Numbered from the stretch's first letter, positions 1-8,927 are shown. The stretch: DNA of 64,000 bases from Periweissella fabalis (GCF_012396505.1 NZ_JAAXPN010000002.1:147066-211065), one strand, 5' to 3'. Notes: a model not told the origin generated them from the sequence alone. Numbers and translations: made by a program.

Positions 1-1
1 T

Positions 2-994
2 TCATATTACTTTATGGGGGCCTTGCTTGGCCGTTTTGGTCGGGCAACAGTAACTTTCCCAGGTGGAGATAACATTGGTCCACGGCCAATTGATCAACAT
101 ATTAAAGGCTTTAAAGCTTTAGGGGCGAACGTAGAAGAAAAAGATGATACGATTTTTATTACAACTGGTCCGGAAGGCCTTCATGGAGCACGGATTTTCC
201 TTGATTTAGTTTCCGTGGGTGCAACTATTAATATTATCTTGGCGGCGGTTAAAGCACCTGGCCAAACAATTATTGAAAATGCTGCTCGGGAACCAGAAAT
301 TATTGATATTGCAACTTTTCTAAATAATATGGGGGCCAAAATTCGGGGGGCTGGGACTGATGTAATCCGGATTGAAGGGGTACCTTATTTGGCATCTCGT
401 GCAACACATACCATTATTCCTGACCGAATTGAAGCTGGTACTTATTTATCATTGGCTGCTGCTGTTGGCGATGGCATCACAATTCACAATATTATTCCAG
501 AACACTTAGAATCATTTACTTCAAAGATGATTGAGATGGGTGTCGAACTTAAAATTGATGAAGATCAAATTTATGTGCCAAAAACAGAAGTACTTACACC
601 AATCAGCGTTAAGACCTCCCCATATCCAGGTTTTGCCACTGATTTACAACAACCACTAACAGCTGCATTATTACTAGCTGGTGGTGAAAGTAAAATTATC
701 GATACTATTTATCCAAAACGGGTTAAACACATCGTTGAATTACGGCGCTTAGGGGCTGATATTGCATCGGAAGTTGAAGGTGAAATTACTATTAATGAAA
801 GCCGTAATTTAGTTGGTGGCTCAGTTAAAGCTGCTGAAATTCGCGCCGGTGCTGCATTGATGATTGCTGGTTTATTAGCCGATGGTCAAACCGTTATTCA
901 TGGAGCTGACCATATTTTACGTGGTTATGATCGGGTTGTTTGGAAGTTAACTCAATTGACAGCAGATGTTGAGATTGTTGAAGATGAAGATTAA
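2..994 (+). CDS. murA: UDP-N-acetylglucosamine 1-carboxyvinyltransferase MurA, 5'-truncated by window edge
   Basis: Transfers enolpyruvate from PEP to UDP-GlcNAc, the first committed step of peptidoglycan synthesis, in the cytoplasm. The reading frame is open from base 2; roughly the first 95 residues of the usual ~420 lie upstream of the window, so the Met at 14 is internal. The EPSP-synthase fold is clear throughout: the [10 protein letters not shown] segment, the ENAAREPEI motif, and [13 protein letters not shown] near the hinge. The catalytic loop reads PGGDNIG, so the residue that is Cys (Cys115 in E. coli) in most MurA is Asp here (codon 68-70). Known Asp-type MurA, such as that of Mycobacterium tuberculosis, are active but insensitive to fosfomycin. 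It is followed by rpmE2, as murA often neighbours rho/rpmE in Firmicutes. Confidence 0.95.
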   Translation, partial: SYYFMGALLGRFGRATVTFPGGDNIGPRPIDQHIKGFKALGANVEEKDDTIFITTGPEGLHGARIFLDLVSVGATINIILAAVKAPGQTIIENAAREPEIIDIATFLNNMGAKIRGAGTDVIRIEGVPYLASRATHTIIPDRIEAGTYLSLAAAVGDGITIHNIIPEHLESFTSKMIEMGVELKIDEDQIYVPKTEVLTPISVKTSPYPGFATDLQQPLTAALLLAGGESKIIDTIYPKRVKHIVELRRLGADIASEVEGEITINESRNLVGGSVKAAEIRAGAALMIAGLLADGQTVIHGADHILRGYDRVVWKLTQLTADVEIVEDED

Positions 995-1120
995 TGATTT
1001 TCGATAGTTTAAATGGTTGTCGAAAATATCGGAATATGGTAATATGTTAGAGTTAATGTTATAACATCGAGACTGACTCTGGTTCAGCGCATGAATCAGG
1101 GCATTAAGGAGAGCAAATTT

Positions 1121-1363
1121 ATGAAACAAGGAATTCACCCAGAATACCACGAAGTTGTGTTTGTTGATTCAGTTACTGGCTTCATGTTTAAGTCAGGTTC
1201 AACTAAGACTACTGATCAAACTGTTGAGTTTGAAGGTGCTACTTACCCAATGATTCGTGTTGAAATCACTTCAGATTCACACCCATTCTACACTGGTAAG
1301 CAAAAGTTCACTCAAGCCGACGGTGCAGTCGACAAGTTCAACAAGAAATACGGTCTCAAGTAA
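1121..1363 (+). CDS. rpmE2: 50S ribosomal protein L31 type B
   Basis: An 80-residue protein starting [16 protein letters not shown], the standard opening of zinc-independent (type B) L31. It lacks the CxxC pairs of zinc-binding L31, so it is the C-minus form that needs no zinc. An in-frame upstream Met at 1091 exists, but an AAGGAG ribosome binding site about 9 bases before 1121 and family length choose 1121. Codon use is biased to optimal codons, as expected for a ribosomal protein. The gene follows murA by 126 bases and ends at a strong terminator. Confidence 0.95.
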   Translation: MKQGIHPEYHEVVFVDSVTGFMFKSGSTKTTDQTVEFEGATYPMIRVEITSDSHPFYTGKQKFTQADGAVDKFNKKYGLK

Positions 1364-1370
1364 GACCCAA

Positions 1371-1398
1371 AAGCATGCGAGTTTCGCATGCTTTTTTC
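1371..1398 (+). terminator. Intrinsic terminator of rpmE2
   Basis: Perfect 10-bp stem AAGCATGCGA / TCGCATGCTT with a GTT loop, running into six T. It begins 7 bases after the rpmE2 stop. Confidence 0.9.
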
Positions 1399-1412
1399 TT
1401 TTGATTATATTT

Positions 1413-1459
1413 ATAAGGGCCACTAAACGAAATTTTACATTTCATTTAGTGGCCCTTAT
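1413..1459. terminator. Second, bidirectional hairpin between rpmE2 and the convergent RpiR gene
   Basis: Inverted repeat with 15-bp perfect arms (ATAAGGGCCACTAAA and its complement) and a 17-base AT-rich loop, with A/T tracts on both sides. It lies between convergent genes, so it can stop transcripts from either side. Confidence 0.7.
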
Positions 1460-1533
1460 TTTATAATGTTATGCCATAACTTATGGCTTGTGGATAAAGT
1501 GGTATTTGTAAAAGATATCCACCGGTGGATAAG

Positions 1534-2382
1534 TTATTTATTAGGAACTCGGGTAGCTTCAATTGCTTGTCGGACATTATCGAGGACATGATGGGAATCT
1601 TTACCTAAATGGAAACCAACTAAGGTGAAGAGGGAATCGATAATTGTTAGCTGGGCGATTAAGGAACTCATTGATTCAGCCCGAAAATTAACTTCTTCGG
1701 CGAGTGATACAAAGCAAACATCGGCTAGTTTGGCAAGTGGAGAAGTGGCAAAAGCTGTGATAACAATGATTGGTACTCCGTTGGCTTTTAGCTTTTCGGC
1801 AATCGTCAACGTGTCATGGTTACGCCCTGAATGAGAGATCACAATGGCACAATCTTTTTTATCCATTCGGACGGCTTGCATTAATTGAATATCATAATCA
1901 GGATGTTGTTGGACATTTAATGGTGTCCGCAATAACTTATGATAACCGTTAAAGGCGACAATCGATGACCCTCCAATGCCAAATAAAGTCACTAATTTAG
2001 CATTGCAGATTAAATCAATGGCAACATCAAAATCATTGGTATCAAGCCGTTCTAAGGTTGCATTCAAGGCATTATCTGCTCCACTGAAAACTTTACGGAT
2101 AATATCATCGGTACTATCAGTATCCTCAATTTCACCAAAAAAAGTGTCATCACTATCATTAGCCGCTAAGGCCAGACTGAATTCTCGGAAAGATTCCCAC
2201 CCAATATGTTTAACAAATCGTGAGACTGAGGCACTTGAAACCCCAGAAATAACAGCTAGTTCTTGAATGGTAAAATCATGAGCAACGGTCGGGTTTGCAA
2301 GAATGCTATCAGCAATACGTTGCTCAGTATTATTTAAATGTTGATAGTTTGTTTTGATACTACTAATTGCGGTTTGTGTCAT
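1534..2382 (-). CDS. RpiR-family transcriptional regulator, likely of gnd
   Basis: A 282-residue regulator with an N-terminal HTH_6 domain (about residues 1-77, with ISGVSSASVSRFVKHIGW as the recognition helix region) and a C-terminal SIS sugar-phosphate-binding domain (FGIGGSSIVA and IVISHSGRNHDTL are SIS signatures). RpiR proteins sense phosphosugars and control pentose phosphate, gluconate or amino sugar genes. An ATG at 2394 is in frame, but a GGAGGG ribosome binding site lies inside those first codons, so 2382 is the start. It is divergent from gnd, and a TGAAAA-AAA-TTTTCA palindrome sits in the gnd promoter; I infer that it senses a pentose-phosphate intermediate and controls gnd. Confidence 0.85.
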   Translation of the reverse strand: MTQTAISSIKTNYQHLNNTEQRIADSILANPTVAHDFTIQELAVISGVSSASVSRFVKHIGWESFREFSLALAANDSDDTFFGEIEDTDSTDDIIRKVFSGADNALNATLERLDTNDFDVAIDLICNAKLVTLFGIGGSSIVAFNGYHKLLRTPLNVQQHPDYDIQLMQAVRMDKKDCAIVISHSGRNHDTLTIAEKLKANGVPIIVITAFATSPLAKLADVCFVSLAEEVNFRAESMSSLIAQLTIIDSLFTLVGFHLGKDSHHVLDNVRQAIEATRVPNK

Positions 2383-2481
2383 GGAACCCTCCAAATAATG
2401 CTTAATTCAGCATTTTGCTCATTGATTTTTATCGTTACAATAATTATAAGACAAATATGAAAAGTTTTTACAACAAATTGC

Positions 2482-2510
2482 TTGATTTTTGAAAAAAATT
2501 TTCATACAAT
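2482..2510 (+). promoter_or_regulatory. gnd promoter with an embedded palindrome, candidate RpiR operator
   Basis: TTGATT (2482-2487), 17-base spacer, TACAAT (2505-2510). The spacer end 2490-2504 is TGAAAA-AAA-TTTTCA, a perfect 6-bp inverted repeat placed where a bound repressor would block RNA polymerase. A looser copy, TGAAAAGTTTTTA, lies at 2458-2470. On the other strand a TATAAT (2443-2448) could serve the RpiR gene. RpiR proteins are known to bind TGAAA-type palindromes; assignment here is inference. Confidence 0.65.
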
Positions 2511-2548
2511 ATCAGTGTAGTAAAAAATAAATTAAGAGGTGTTTCTTC

Positions 2549-3454
2549 ATGAAATTCGCTATGATCGGTTTAGGTAAAATGGGCCTTAACCTTGTTAAAA
2601 ACGCTGCTGACAACAAGCACGAAGTTGTTGCTTTTGACTTGAACGCAGACTTCGTTAAGGAAGCTGACGCATACTCAGAATTAGTATCTGCTGCTACTGA
2701 TATCGACGATATGCTTGCTCAATTACCATCACCAAAAGTTGTTTGGGTAATGGTTCCAGCTGGTGTGCCTACTAACTCAACAATCGATACTTTGATTGAA
2801 AAGATGGACGAAGGCGATATCATCATCGATGGTGGTAACTCAAATTACAAGGACAACCTTGAACAAAACATCCGCACAACTGCTGCTGGTATCAAGTTCT
2901 TTGATGCTGGTACTTCAGGTGGTATGGAAGGTGCCCGTAACGGTGGTAACTTCATGATCGGTGGAGATGATGCTGAAGCTTGGAAGACTATTGAACCTTT
3001 ATTCAAGTCAATCGCCCTTGAAGATGGTTACCTTTACACTGGTAAGCTTGGTTCAGGTCACTACTTGAAGATGGTTCACAACGGTATCGAATACGGTCAA
3101 ATGCAAGCAATTGCTGAAGGTTTTGAAGTTCTTGAAGCCTCACAATTTGACTACGATTACGAAGCTGTTGCTAAGCTTTGGAACCATGGTTCAGTTATCC
3201 GTGGATGGTTGATGGAACTTATGGAAGATGCCTTCTCTAAGGATCCTAAGCTTGAAAAATTAGCTGGTCGTATGCATGCTTCAGGTGAAGGTCAATGGAC
3301 TATTGAAGAAGGACTTGATTTACAAGTACCAACTCCAGTTATTGCTCTTTCATTGATGATGCGTTACCGTTCAATGCAAGATGACACTTTCACTGGTAAA
3401 GTTGTTGCTGCCTTGCGTAACGAATTCGGTGGTCACGCCGTTGAAACTAAGTAA
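2549..3454 (+). CDS. gnd: 6-phosphogluconate dehydrogenase, decarboxylating, short (GntZ/YqeC) type
   Basis: Oxidises 6-phosphogluconate to ribulose 5-phosphate and CO2 with reduction of NAD(P)+. It feeds the pentose phosphate and phosphoketolase pathways and is central in heterofermentative lactic acid bacteria. At 301 residues it belongs to the short class, not the ~470-residue class. Residues 7-12 (GLGKMG) form the dinucleotide-binding turn; DAGTSGGMEGA is the substrate-binding signature; KMVHNGIEYG holds the catalytic Lys and Glu. Codons are strongly biased (AAC, TTC, GGT, CGT), unlike most neighbours, which indicates high expression. Ribosome binding site AGAGGTG. Terminator at 3478-3512. 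Confidence 0.95.
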   Translation: MKFAMIGLGKMGLNLVKNAADNKHEVVAFDLNADFVKEADAYSELVSAATDIDDMLAQLPSPKVVWVMVPAGVPTNSTIDTLIEKMDEGDIIIDGGNSNYKDNLEQNIRTTAAGIKFFDAGTSGGMEGARNGGNFMIGGDDAEAWKTIEPLFKSIALEDGYLYTGKLGSGHYLKMVHNGIEYGQMQAIAEGFEVLEASQFDYDYEAVAKLWNHGSVIRGWLMELMEDAFSKDPKLEKLAGRMHASGEGQWTIEEGLDLQVPTPVIALSLMMRYRSMQDDTFTGKVVAALRNEFGGHAVETK

Positions 3455-3477
3455 TATTTAATTAAATATTATTCGAA

Positions 3478-3512
3478 AGTCTGGTTGCATTTATGCGATC
3501 GGGCTTTTTTTT
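3478..3512 (+). terminator. Intrinsic terminator of gnd
   Basis: A 12-pair stem with several G-T pairs (AGTCTGGTTGCA / TGCGATCGGGCT) around a TTTA loop, followed by eight T, 23 bases after the gnd stop. Confidence 0.85.
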
Positions 3513-3524
3513 GAAAAAATGGTA

Positions 3525-3660
3525 CAAAAAAACCACCGTGCAAGAGGGGGGTGCGACGGTGGTTAGTCTAATCAAGATGATTAGAAAATTAGCACAATAT
3601 AGGGGGCTAATAAAAATTCATTACTTTGGGGAAGTTAATGAATTGTTCAGAATGTGAACT
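3525..3660 (-). ncRNA. Candidate small RNA or structured 3' UTR with C-rich loops
   Basis: Five consecutive stem-loops fill the gap between gnd and the convergent CNNM/CBS gene. In plus coordinates the stems are GTTCA/TGAAC (3645-3659), AATTCATTA/TAATGAATT (3615-3644), ATTAGC/GCTAAT (3588-3611), TCTAATCA/TGATTAGA (3567-3585) and ACCACCGT/ACGGTGGT (3532-3563). Read on the minus strand the last is followed by seven T, making it a terminator, and three of the loops hold runs of 4-6 C. Unpaired C-rich loops are the target-recognition feature of Firmicute sRNAs such as RsaE/RoxS. I see no clear promoter, so it could be processed from the 3' UTR of the upstream gene. Confidence 0.5.
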
Positions 3661-3722
3661 TTCTAAGTTTATCTATTATTTATGAAAAAAGTATGAAGAT
3701 TATTCTTAAAAAAGATTAAGTA

Positions 3723-5087
3723 TTAAAAAATACTGTCATCATCCTCGTCATCTTCATCGATTGGATTAACGGTAACTTCAAAATTATTAATAAAGGCATC
3801 CGCATAATCAAGAACTTTAAAGTCAAAGTTATTAATATTGATAACTTGATTAACTTTAATACTCTTGTTTTCGTCAATCATAAAACCTGATAATGTGACC
3901 ATTTCCGAGTCTTGGAATTGGGGTACGTTAACTTGGAAGAAACGTTCAAAGTCATACATAGTCATCTTACCTGGAACAATGTACGTATTATCACCAGTTT
4001 TTTGAACTAAATCTTCGGCAACATCATCGATTTCATCACGCACTGTTCCAAATAATTCTTCATAAATATCTTTATCAGTAATAATTCCTGATGTCCCACC
4101 ATATTCATCTGCTACGACGACAATTGGTGTTCGCTTTTCAATCATCTTTTTTAAAATAGCTTGCAATGGCATGTTTTCAGGGACGGCTTCGATATTACGA
4201 ATTAGTTTAGAAATTAAGATGGAACCATCAACTTGACTTTGACGAACTAAATCAAAAGCATAAACGTAACCAAGAATTTTATCTTTGTCATTATTAGCTA
4301 CTACCGGGAAACGCGAGAATTGTTCTTGCAGATAAAAGGCAAGTGCTTCTTTAACAGTGGTAGTAATATCTAAAACTTCAAGTTGGGTCCGATCAATCAT
4401 AATATCAACGGCAACTTTATCATTCATTTGAAAGGCGCGTTGCATAAAGACAAAATCTTCTTCTGCTAACTGGCCACCATGAACCGCATTGCGTGAAAGG
4501 GATAAAATTTCAGCTTCCGAGAAAGTTTCATCGTTATCATCAGCTGGTTTTAATCCAAATAATTTAACGGTGTGATTGGCTGAAGTATTTAAGAACCATA
4601 CGAATGGGTAGAAAATTACGTGGAAGAAGTGGAGGGGACCAGTAACAAACATTAGAACCTTCATAGGCATATCAATAGCAACGTTTTTAGGAACTAGTTC
4701 CGTGAAGACAACTTCAATATAAGTTAAAAGTACTAAAGCAACAATTGATGCAATAATCTTGGTCGTTGGTCCATCAGAAAGATGGGCAATAAAGCCAAGA
4801 TCTAATAAAATTGCAGAAATTGTTGACTCTCCAAGCCATCCTAAGATTAAACCTGCTAACGTAATTCCTACCTGAGTGGTTGATAGGTATTCGTTTAAAT
4901 TATTAACCATGTGAATAGCACGCGCAATCTTTTTTGAAGGTTTAGGGAGCTTATTTTGAGCATCTTCAAGGGCACTAATCCGAATTTTTACGAGTGCAAA
5001 TTCACTGGCAACAAATAATGTAGCTAACAATAGCACGATAACAATAACAATCAAATTGGTAATTATATGACTACTATCCAATATCAT
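3723..5087 (-). CDS. CNNM/CBS/CorC_HlyC membrane protein (hemolysin C / TlyC family)
   Basis: A 454-residue protein of the HlyC/CorC (UPF0053) family: an N-terminal CNNM transmembrane domain (about residues 10-185, opening with a long hydrophobic helix and ASEFALVKIR), two CBS domains (about 205-330, including DEYGGTSGIIT) and a C-terminal CorC_HlyC domain (about 350-440). Members take part in Mg2+/Co2+ homeostasis; 'hemolysin' is a historical name. The C-terminus is very acidic. Ribosome binding site GAGGAT is close to the ATG. The nearest downstream terminator is the one closing the candidate RNA at 3525-3660. Confidence 0.88.
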   Translation of the reverse strand: MILDSSHIITNLIVIVIVLLLATLFVASEFALVKIRISALEDAQNKLPKPSKKIARAIHMVNNLNEYLSTTQVGITLAGLILGWLGESTISAILLDLGFIAHLSDGPTTKIIASIVALVLLTYIEVVFTELVPKNVAIDMPMKVLMFVTGPLHFFHVIFYPFVWFLNTSANHTVKLFGLKPADDNDETFSEAEILSLSRNAVHGGQLAEEDFVFMQRAFQMNDKVAVDIMIDRTQLEVLDITTTVKEALAFYLQEQFSRFPVVANNDKDKILGYVYAFDLVRQSQVDGSILISKLIRNIEAVPENMPLQAILKKMIEKRTPIVVVADEYGGTSGIITDKDIYEELFGTVRDEIDDVAEDLVQKTGDNTYIVPGKMTMYDFERFFQVNVPQFQDSEMVTLSGFMIDENKSIKVNQVININNFDFKVLDYADAFINNFEVTVNPIDEDDEDDDSIF

Positions 5088-5257
5088 ATCCTCATTTCTA
5101 AGCCTTTTTTGGCCTAATTAATATTATACATAGAATTTAATTAATAGGCTATTGAATGTCTTCAAAGTTAATTGTAAATAATCAATAAGTAATTTGTAAA
5201 CTGAGATGAATAATTTTTTAAAATATTAGTCCTATTTATCCGTTATTAAGTGCTTTT

Positions 5258-5266
5258 TGATATACT
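5258..5266 (+). promoter_or_regulatory. Extended -10 promoter for uppP
   Basis: TGATATACT, a TGn-extended -10 box with TATACT at 5261-5266, 43 bases before the uppP start. No good -35 is visible, as is common with extended -10 promoters. Confidence 0.5.
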
Positions 5267-5309
5267 ACATAGGTACGTAATGTGAATGCGTAAAGTAAAA
5301 GGAGAAAAT

Positions 5310-6155
5310 ATGTTAGAACTTATTAAAGCTGCAATCATTGGGATTGTGGAAGGATTGACTGAATTCTTACCTGTTTCATCAACTGGTCATATCATTATTG
5401 CTGAACAATTTGTGCACATGCGTGAATCTAAGCAATTTATGGATATGTTTAATTATGTTATTCAGTTTGGTGCTATTTTAGCGGTTATTGTTTTATACTT
5501 TAATAAATTAAACCCATTTTCAGGGAAAAAAGACGCTGAAGAAAAGAAACAAACATGGATTTTATGGTTTAAAGTTATTGTTGCGGTTATCCCATCAGTA
5601 ATTGCCGGTTTGGCCTTGAATGACTGGATGGATGCACACTTAATGACTTGGCAAGTGGTTTCAGCCTTCTTTATTATTTACGGGGTTATTTTTATTTTTG
5701 TTGAAAAACACAATGAAAAGCAAACACCACGCCACACTAATTTATACACATTACCTTGGAAAACGGCATTATTCGTTGGTTTATTCCAAGTATTAAGTAT
5801 TGTTCCAGGGACTTCACGCTCAGGTGCGACGATTCTTGGGGGTATTCTGGTCGGTGCATCACGCTTTGTGGCTTCTGAATTTTCATTCTTCTTGGCGATT
5901 CCAACGATGATTGGGGTTACAATCTTGAAGGTTGGTAAGTTCTTGTTAGAAGGGAACACTTTTAGTGGGGCCGAAACAATGGTGCTCTTTGTTGGGACGT
6001 TGGTTTCATTTATCGTGGCCATCATTGCAATTAAGACCTTCCTTGGTTTCATTAAAACACACGACTTTAAAGCCTTTGGATATTACCGAATTGTTGCCGG
6101 GATTGTTTTCATTATTCTTGGTTTGATGGGTGTATTACAAGGTAACTTAAGTTAA
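5310..6155 (+). CDS. uppP: Undecaprenyl-diphosphatase UppP (BacA)
   Basis: Dephosphorylates undecaprenyl pyrophosphate on the outer membrane face to recycle the lipid carrier for peptidoglycan and teichoic acid; overproduction gives bacitracin resistance. A polytopic 281-residue protein with both active-site signatures: EGLTEFLPVSSTGH (residues 14-27) and PGTSRSGAT. Start 5310 is chosen over 5286 because AAAGGAG lies just upstream of 5310 and the protein then begins MLELIKAAIIGIVEGLTEF as in the family. Single gene ended by a terminator shared with the convergent dehydrogenase. Confidence 0.95.
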   Translation: MLELIKAAIIGIVEGLTEFLPVSSTGHIIIAEQFVHMRESKQFMDMFNYVIQFGAILAVIVLYFNKLNPFSGKKDAEEKKQTWILWFKVIVAVIPSVIAGLALNDWMDAHLMTWQVVSAFFIIYGVIFIFVEKHNEKQTPRHTNLYTLPWKTALFVGLFQVLSIVPGTSRSGATILGGILVGASRFVASEFSFFLAIPTMIGVTILKVGKFLLEGNTFSGAETMVLFVGTLVSFIVAIIAIKTFLGFIKTHDFKAFGYYRIVAGIVFIILGLMGVLQGNLS

Positions 6156-6160
6156 TATGT

Positions 6161-6208
6161 GTAATAAAAAAATGGTTGAATTTTAAAATTCAACCATTTT
6201 TTTATTAC
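6161..6208. terminator. Bidirectional terminator, uppP / dehydrogenase
   Basis: A perfect 48-base palindrome: a GTAATA end, an A7 tract, an ATGGTTGAATTTT core, then its complement with T7. It serves both convergent genes. Confidence 0.9.
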
Positions 6209-6211
6209 CTA

Positions 6212-7084
6212 TTATTGAAATGAAGCCCATAACTTAACTAGTGCTTGGGTTCCTTCATCACCTAAATGCATTTCTTCGCTGAGTTTGGTATACAATTGTT
6301 CAGCTAATTGCGTTCCAGGTAAATCAAGCTGCATTGCTTTAGCACCATCAAGTGCAATTCGTAAATCTTTTAATAAATGTTTGGCATAGAAGCCAGGTTG
6401 GAAATCACCCTTTAGAATTCGAGGGACATAAGCATCCATACTCCAATTATCGGCTCCACCACTACTCAAAGTTTCAAGAACTTTTTGGAGATCAAGCTTG
6501 GCTGCTTTAGCATAGACAAGCATTTCACTCAAACCAATCATTGTCGCAGCAATCATAATTTGGTTAGCCATTTTAGTATGTTGCCCGGCCCCAGCTGCAC
6601 CAAAGCGATTGATTTGATGACCTAAAACTTCAAAAATGGGGGTGACAGCGGTATATGTTGCTTCAGAGCCCCCAACCATAATAGTTAAGCTAGCGTTTTT
6701 GGCCCCAATATCACCGCCAGAAACCGGTGCATCAAGGGCACCAATCCCATGTTCAGTGGCATAGTCACTAATTTTTTTTGCAAGGGTCGGGGTTGAAGTG
6801 GTCATATCGATAACGATTTGCTTTGGTTGGGCGGTACTAAAAATGCCATCAGTGCCAAAGTAGACTTCTTCAACATCTTTTGGATAGCCAACAATTGTAA
6901 TGATGACATCGGCTTGGCGTGTGACTTCAGCGGGCGTATCAGCCCAAGTAGCACCATGGGCCAAGACATCAGTCGCTTTAGCTTTTGTTCGGTTATAAAC
7001 AGTTACAGGATAACCAGCGTTAAGTAAGTTAGTAATCATGGCAGCTCCCATGACCCCAGTGCCAATAAAACCAATTTTTTGCAT
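6212..7084 (-). CDS. NAD-binding beta-hydroxyacid dehydrogenase (3-hydroxyisobutyrate dehydrogenase / tartronate semialdehyde reductase family)
   Basis: A 290-residue cytoplasmic oxidoreductase with an N-terminal Rossmann turn GFIGTGVMG, the family substrate signature DAPVSGGDIGA, and KMANQ with the catalytic Lys. It is fully predicted for the family, but the substrate (2-hydroxy-3-oxopropionate, 3-hydroxyisobutyrate or another small hydroxyacid) cannot be read from sequence. A GTG at 7090 is in frame, but the AGAGG ribosome binding site is spaced correctly for the ATG at 7084. It is a distant relative of gnd in fold only. Confidence 0.85.
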   Translation of the reverse strand: MQKIGFIGTGVMGAAMITNLLNAGYPVTVYNRTKAKATDVLAHGATWADTPAEVTRQADVIITIVGYPKDVEEVYFGTDGIFSTAQPKQIVIDMTTSTPTLAKKISDYATEHGIGALDAPVSGGDIGAKNASLTIMVGGSEATYTAVTPIFEVLGHQINRFGAAGAGQHTKMANQIMIAATMIGLSEMLVYAKAAKLDLQKVLETLSSGGADNWSMDAYVPRILKGDFQPGFYAKHLLKDLRIALDGAKAMQLDLPGTQLAEQLYTKLSEEMHLGDEGTQALVKLWASFQ

Positions 7085-7139
7085 ATTCACACCTCTTTTC
7101 GATTAGTAGTAGATACTACCTTGATTATAACGCTTGTTA

Positions 7140-7169
7140 CTAAAAAAGACGATGTCATCGCCTTTTTAG
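7140..7169. terminator. Bidirectional hairpin between ade and the dehydrogenase
   Basis: Stem AAAAAGACGATG / CATCGCCTTTTT with one mismatch, T-tracts on both strands. On the minus strand it follows ade. Confidence 0.75.
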
Positions 7170-7188
7170 TATTTATAATTGCTAAGCA

Positions 7189-8865
7189 TTAAACTTCACA
7201 GCTGACGAAGCTAAAGGTATCAAAATCAAATAATCCTTGATCGGTTATTTTTAAGGCAGGAATAACTGGAAGTGCTAAGAAGGATAAAGTAATAAATGGA
7301 TCAAATTCAGCAGTACTAATTTGATTAAAGGCTCCAAGAATACCATGATACTGCTGCCAAACATTTTGATAGCTATCGCTTGAAACTAAGCCGCCAATAG
7401 GCAATGGTAAACATGTAACTTCACCAGCCGCATTAACGACAGCAAAGCCACCACCAATAGTGCCAATTGCATCAATAGCTTTGGTGATTAAGTGATCATC
7501 AGTTCCCGCTGCAATTAAGTTGTGAGAATCATGAGCCACCGAACTAGCAATGGCCCCATGTTGACCAGCTTTAAATTGGAAACCTTTAACAATGCCAACA
7601 CCGGTATTAGGTAAATTATTGTGACGTTCAATGACCACAATTTTAGCCAAATCTTGGTCAAAGTCAGCAATAAAATTACCATTTTCGGTGGGAACATCTA
7701 AGATTAAGTGTTCTGTATCGATATGATCCGGGATAATACCGATTACACGAGCACGGCCAGTTGCAATCGGTAATGTTAGGTCACCAATTGTATAATTCAT
7801 TGAAGTGTAAGGCCAATGGGTGGCTTGGGAATTACTTTCATTTTGCCAAACCCCAGCTTTCATGACGCGATTGATAGCTACTGATTCAACATCTTCTAAG
7901 ACGACTAAATCAGCTTTAAAACCTGGTGCAATGGCCCCAAGGTCATTAATGGCGTGTGATTGTGCACCATTAAATGAAGCTAGTGTGTACGCCATTGCTG
8001 GATACATACCTAAAGCAATGGCTTTTTGGATATTATAATCAACACCGCCTTCAGTAACCATATCAACAACTGTTTTATCATCAGTACAAAAGGCAAAGCG
8101 GTGATAATTATTAGCGGTGACAGCCGGGAGGAGCTTTTCCAAATCCCGTTCAACCGTACCTTCACGTAGATAAACATAAAAGCCTGCTGCTACTCGTTCT
8201 AAGGCTTCATTGGCTGTTCGGGCTTCATGATCAGTTGCAATACCATATTTACGGTAAATATTTAATTGTGCTCCTTGTAATCCTGCTGTATGGCCATCGA
8301 TTTGTTTACCAGCAGCTTGTGCATCGGCAATTTTGGTAAGCATATCGGCATCGGCATTAGCTAAGGCAGGAAAATCCATTACTTCAGCTAAACCACCAAC
8401 ATTAGGTTGTTGATAGTATGGTTTTAAATCAGCAGCAGTTAATTTGGCGCCAGCATTTTCAAAGTTAACGGCAGGAACAGAAGATGGTAACATAAATTGA
8501 ATATCAATGGGGCTTTTAAGACCTTCAGCTAGAAAATAATCTAAGCCATCAGTTCCTTGAACATTAGCAATTTCATGTGGATCGGCAAACACAGTCGTAA
8601 TACCACGTTTAATAGCTAATTTACCAAATTCAACGGGATTTAATAACGAACTTTCAATATGCATATGTGCATCGATAAAACCAGGCACGATAGTTTTACC
8701 ATTTGCATCAAAAGTTTGTTGAGCAACCAAATTTGGTTGCTCACCAAGCGCATACACTCTATCTGCTAAAATCCAAACTGTAGTTGAGATAAAAGCTTGG
8801 TTAAAGACATCTAAAATTTGAGCATTAATAATTTTTTGATCAACGGTAATGGTTTCTGCAGGCAT
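7189..8865 (-). CDS. ade: Adenine deaminase
   Basis: Converts adenine to hypoxanthine and ammonia for purine salvage (amidohydrolase superfamily, di-metal). It has the usual family length (558 residues). Visible motifs: PGFIDAHMHIESSLL (metal-binding HxH), FADPHEIANVQG, IDGHTAG, CTDDKT, and the C-terminal SSVAHDSHNLIAAG with the family GG(G)FAV segment. The ATG has an AGAGGGGA ribosome binding site. It stands as a single gene; a nucleoside hydrolase that would supply free bases lies at 18.1 kb. Confidence 0.95.
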   Translation of the reverse strand: MPAETITVDQKIINAQILDVFNQAFISTTVWILADRVYALGEQPNLVAQQTFDANGKTIVPGFIDAHMHIESSLLNPVEFGKLAIKRGITTVFADPHEIANVQGTDGLDYFLAEGLKSPIDIQFMLPSSVPAVNFENAGAKLTAADLKPYYQQPNVGGLAEVMDFPALANADADMLTKIADAQAAGKQIDGHTAGLQGAQLNIYRKYGIATDHEARTANEALERVAAGFYVYLREGTVERDLEKLLPAVTANNYHRFAFCTDDKTVVDMVTEGGVDYNIQKAIALGMYPAMAYTLASFNGAQSHAINDLGAIAPGFKADLVVLEDVESVAINRVMKAGVWQNESNSQATHWPYTSMNYTIGDLTLPIATGRARVIGIIPDHIDTEHLILDVPTENGNFIADFDQDLAKIVVIERHNNLPNTGVGIVKGFQFKAGQHGAIASSVAHDSHNLIAAGTDDHLITKAIDAIGTIGGGFAVVNAAGEVTCLPLPIGGLVSSDSYQNVWQQYHGILGAFNQISTAEFDPFITLSFLALPVIPALKITDQGLFDFDTFSFVSCEV

Positions 8866-8927
8866 GGAAATCCCCTCTGGTTTTTAGTTTATTATTATAA
8901 CTTAATTAATGTTAAAAACAAAAACCT

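Noticed and set aside
3531..3563. Plus-strand terminator for gnd
   Set aside because: The T-run follows only on the minus strand; the gnd terminator is at 3478-3512.
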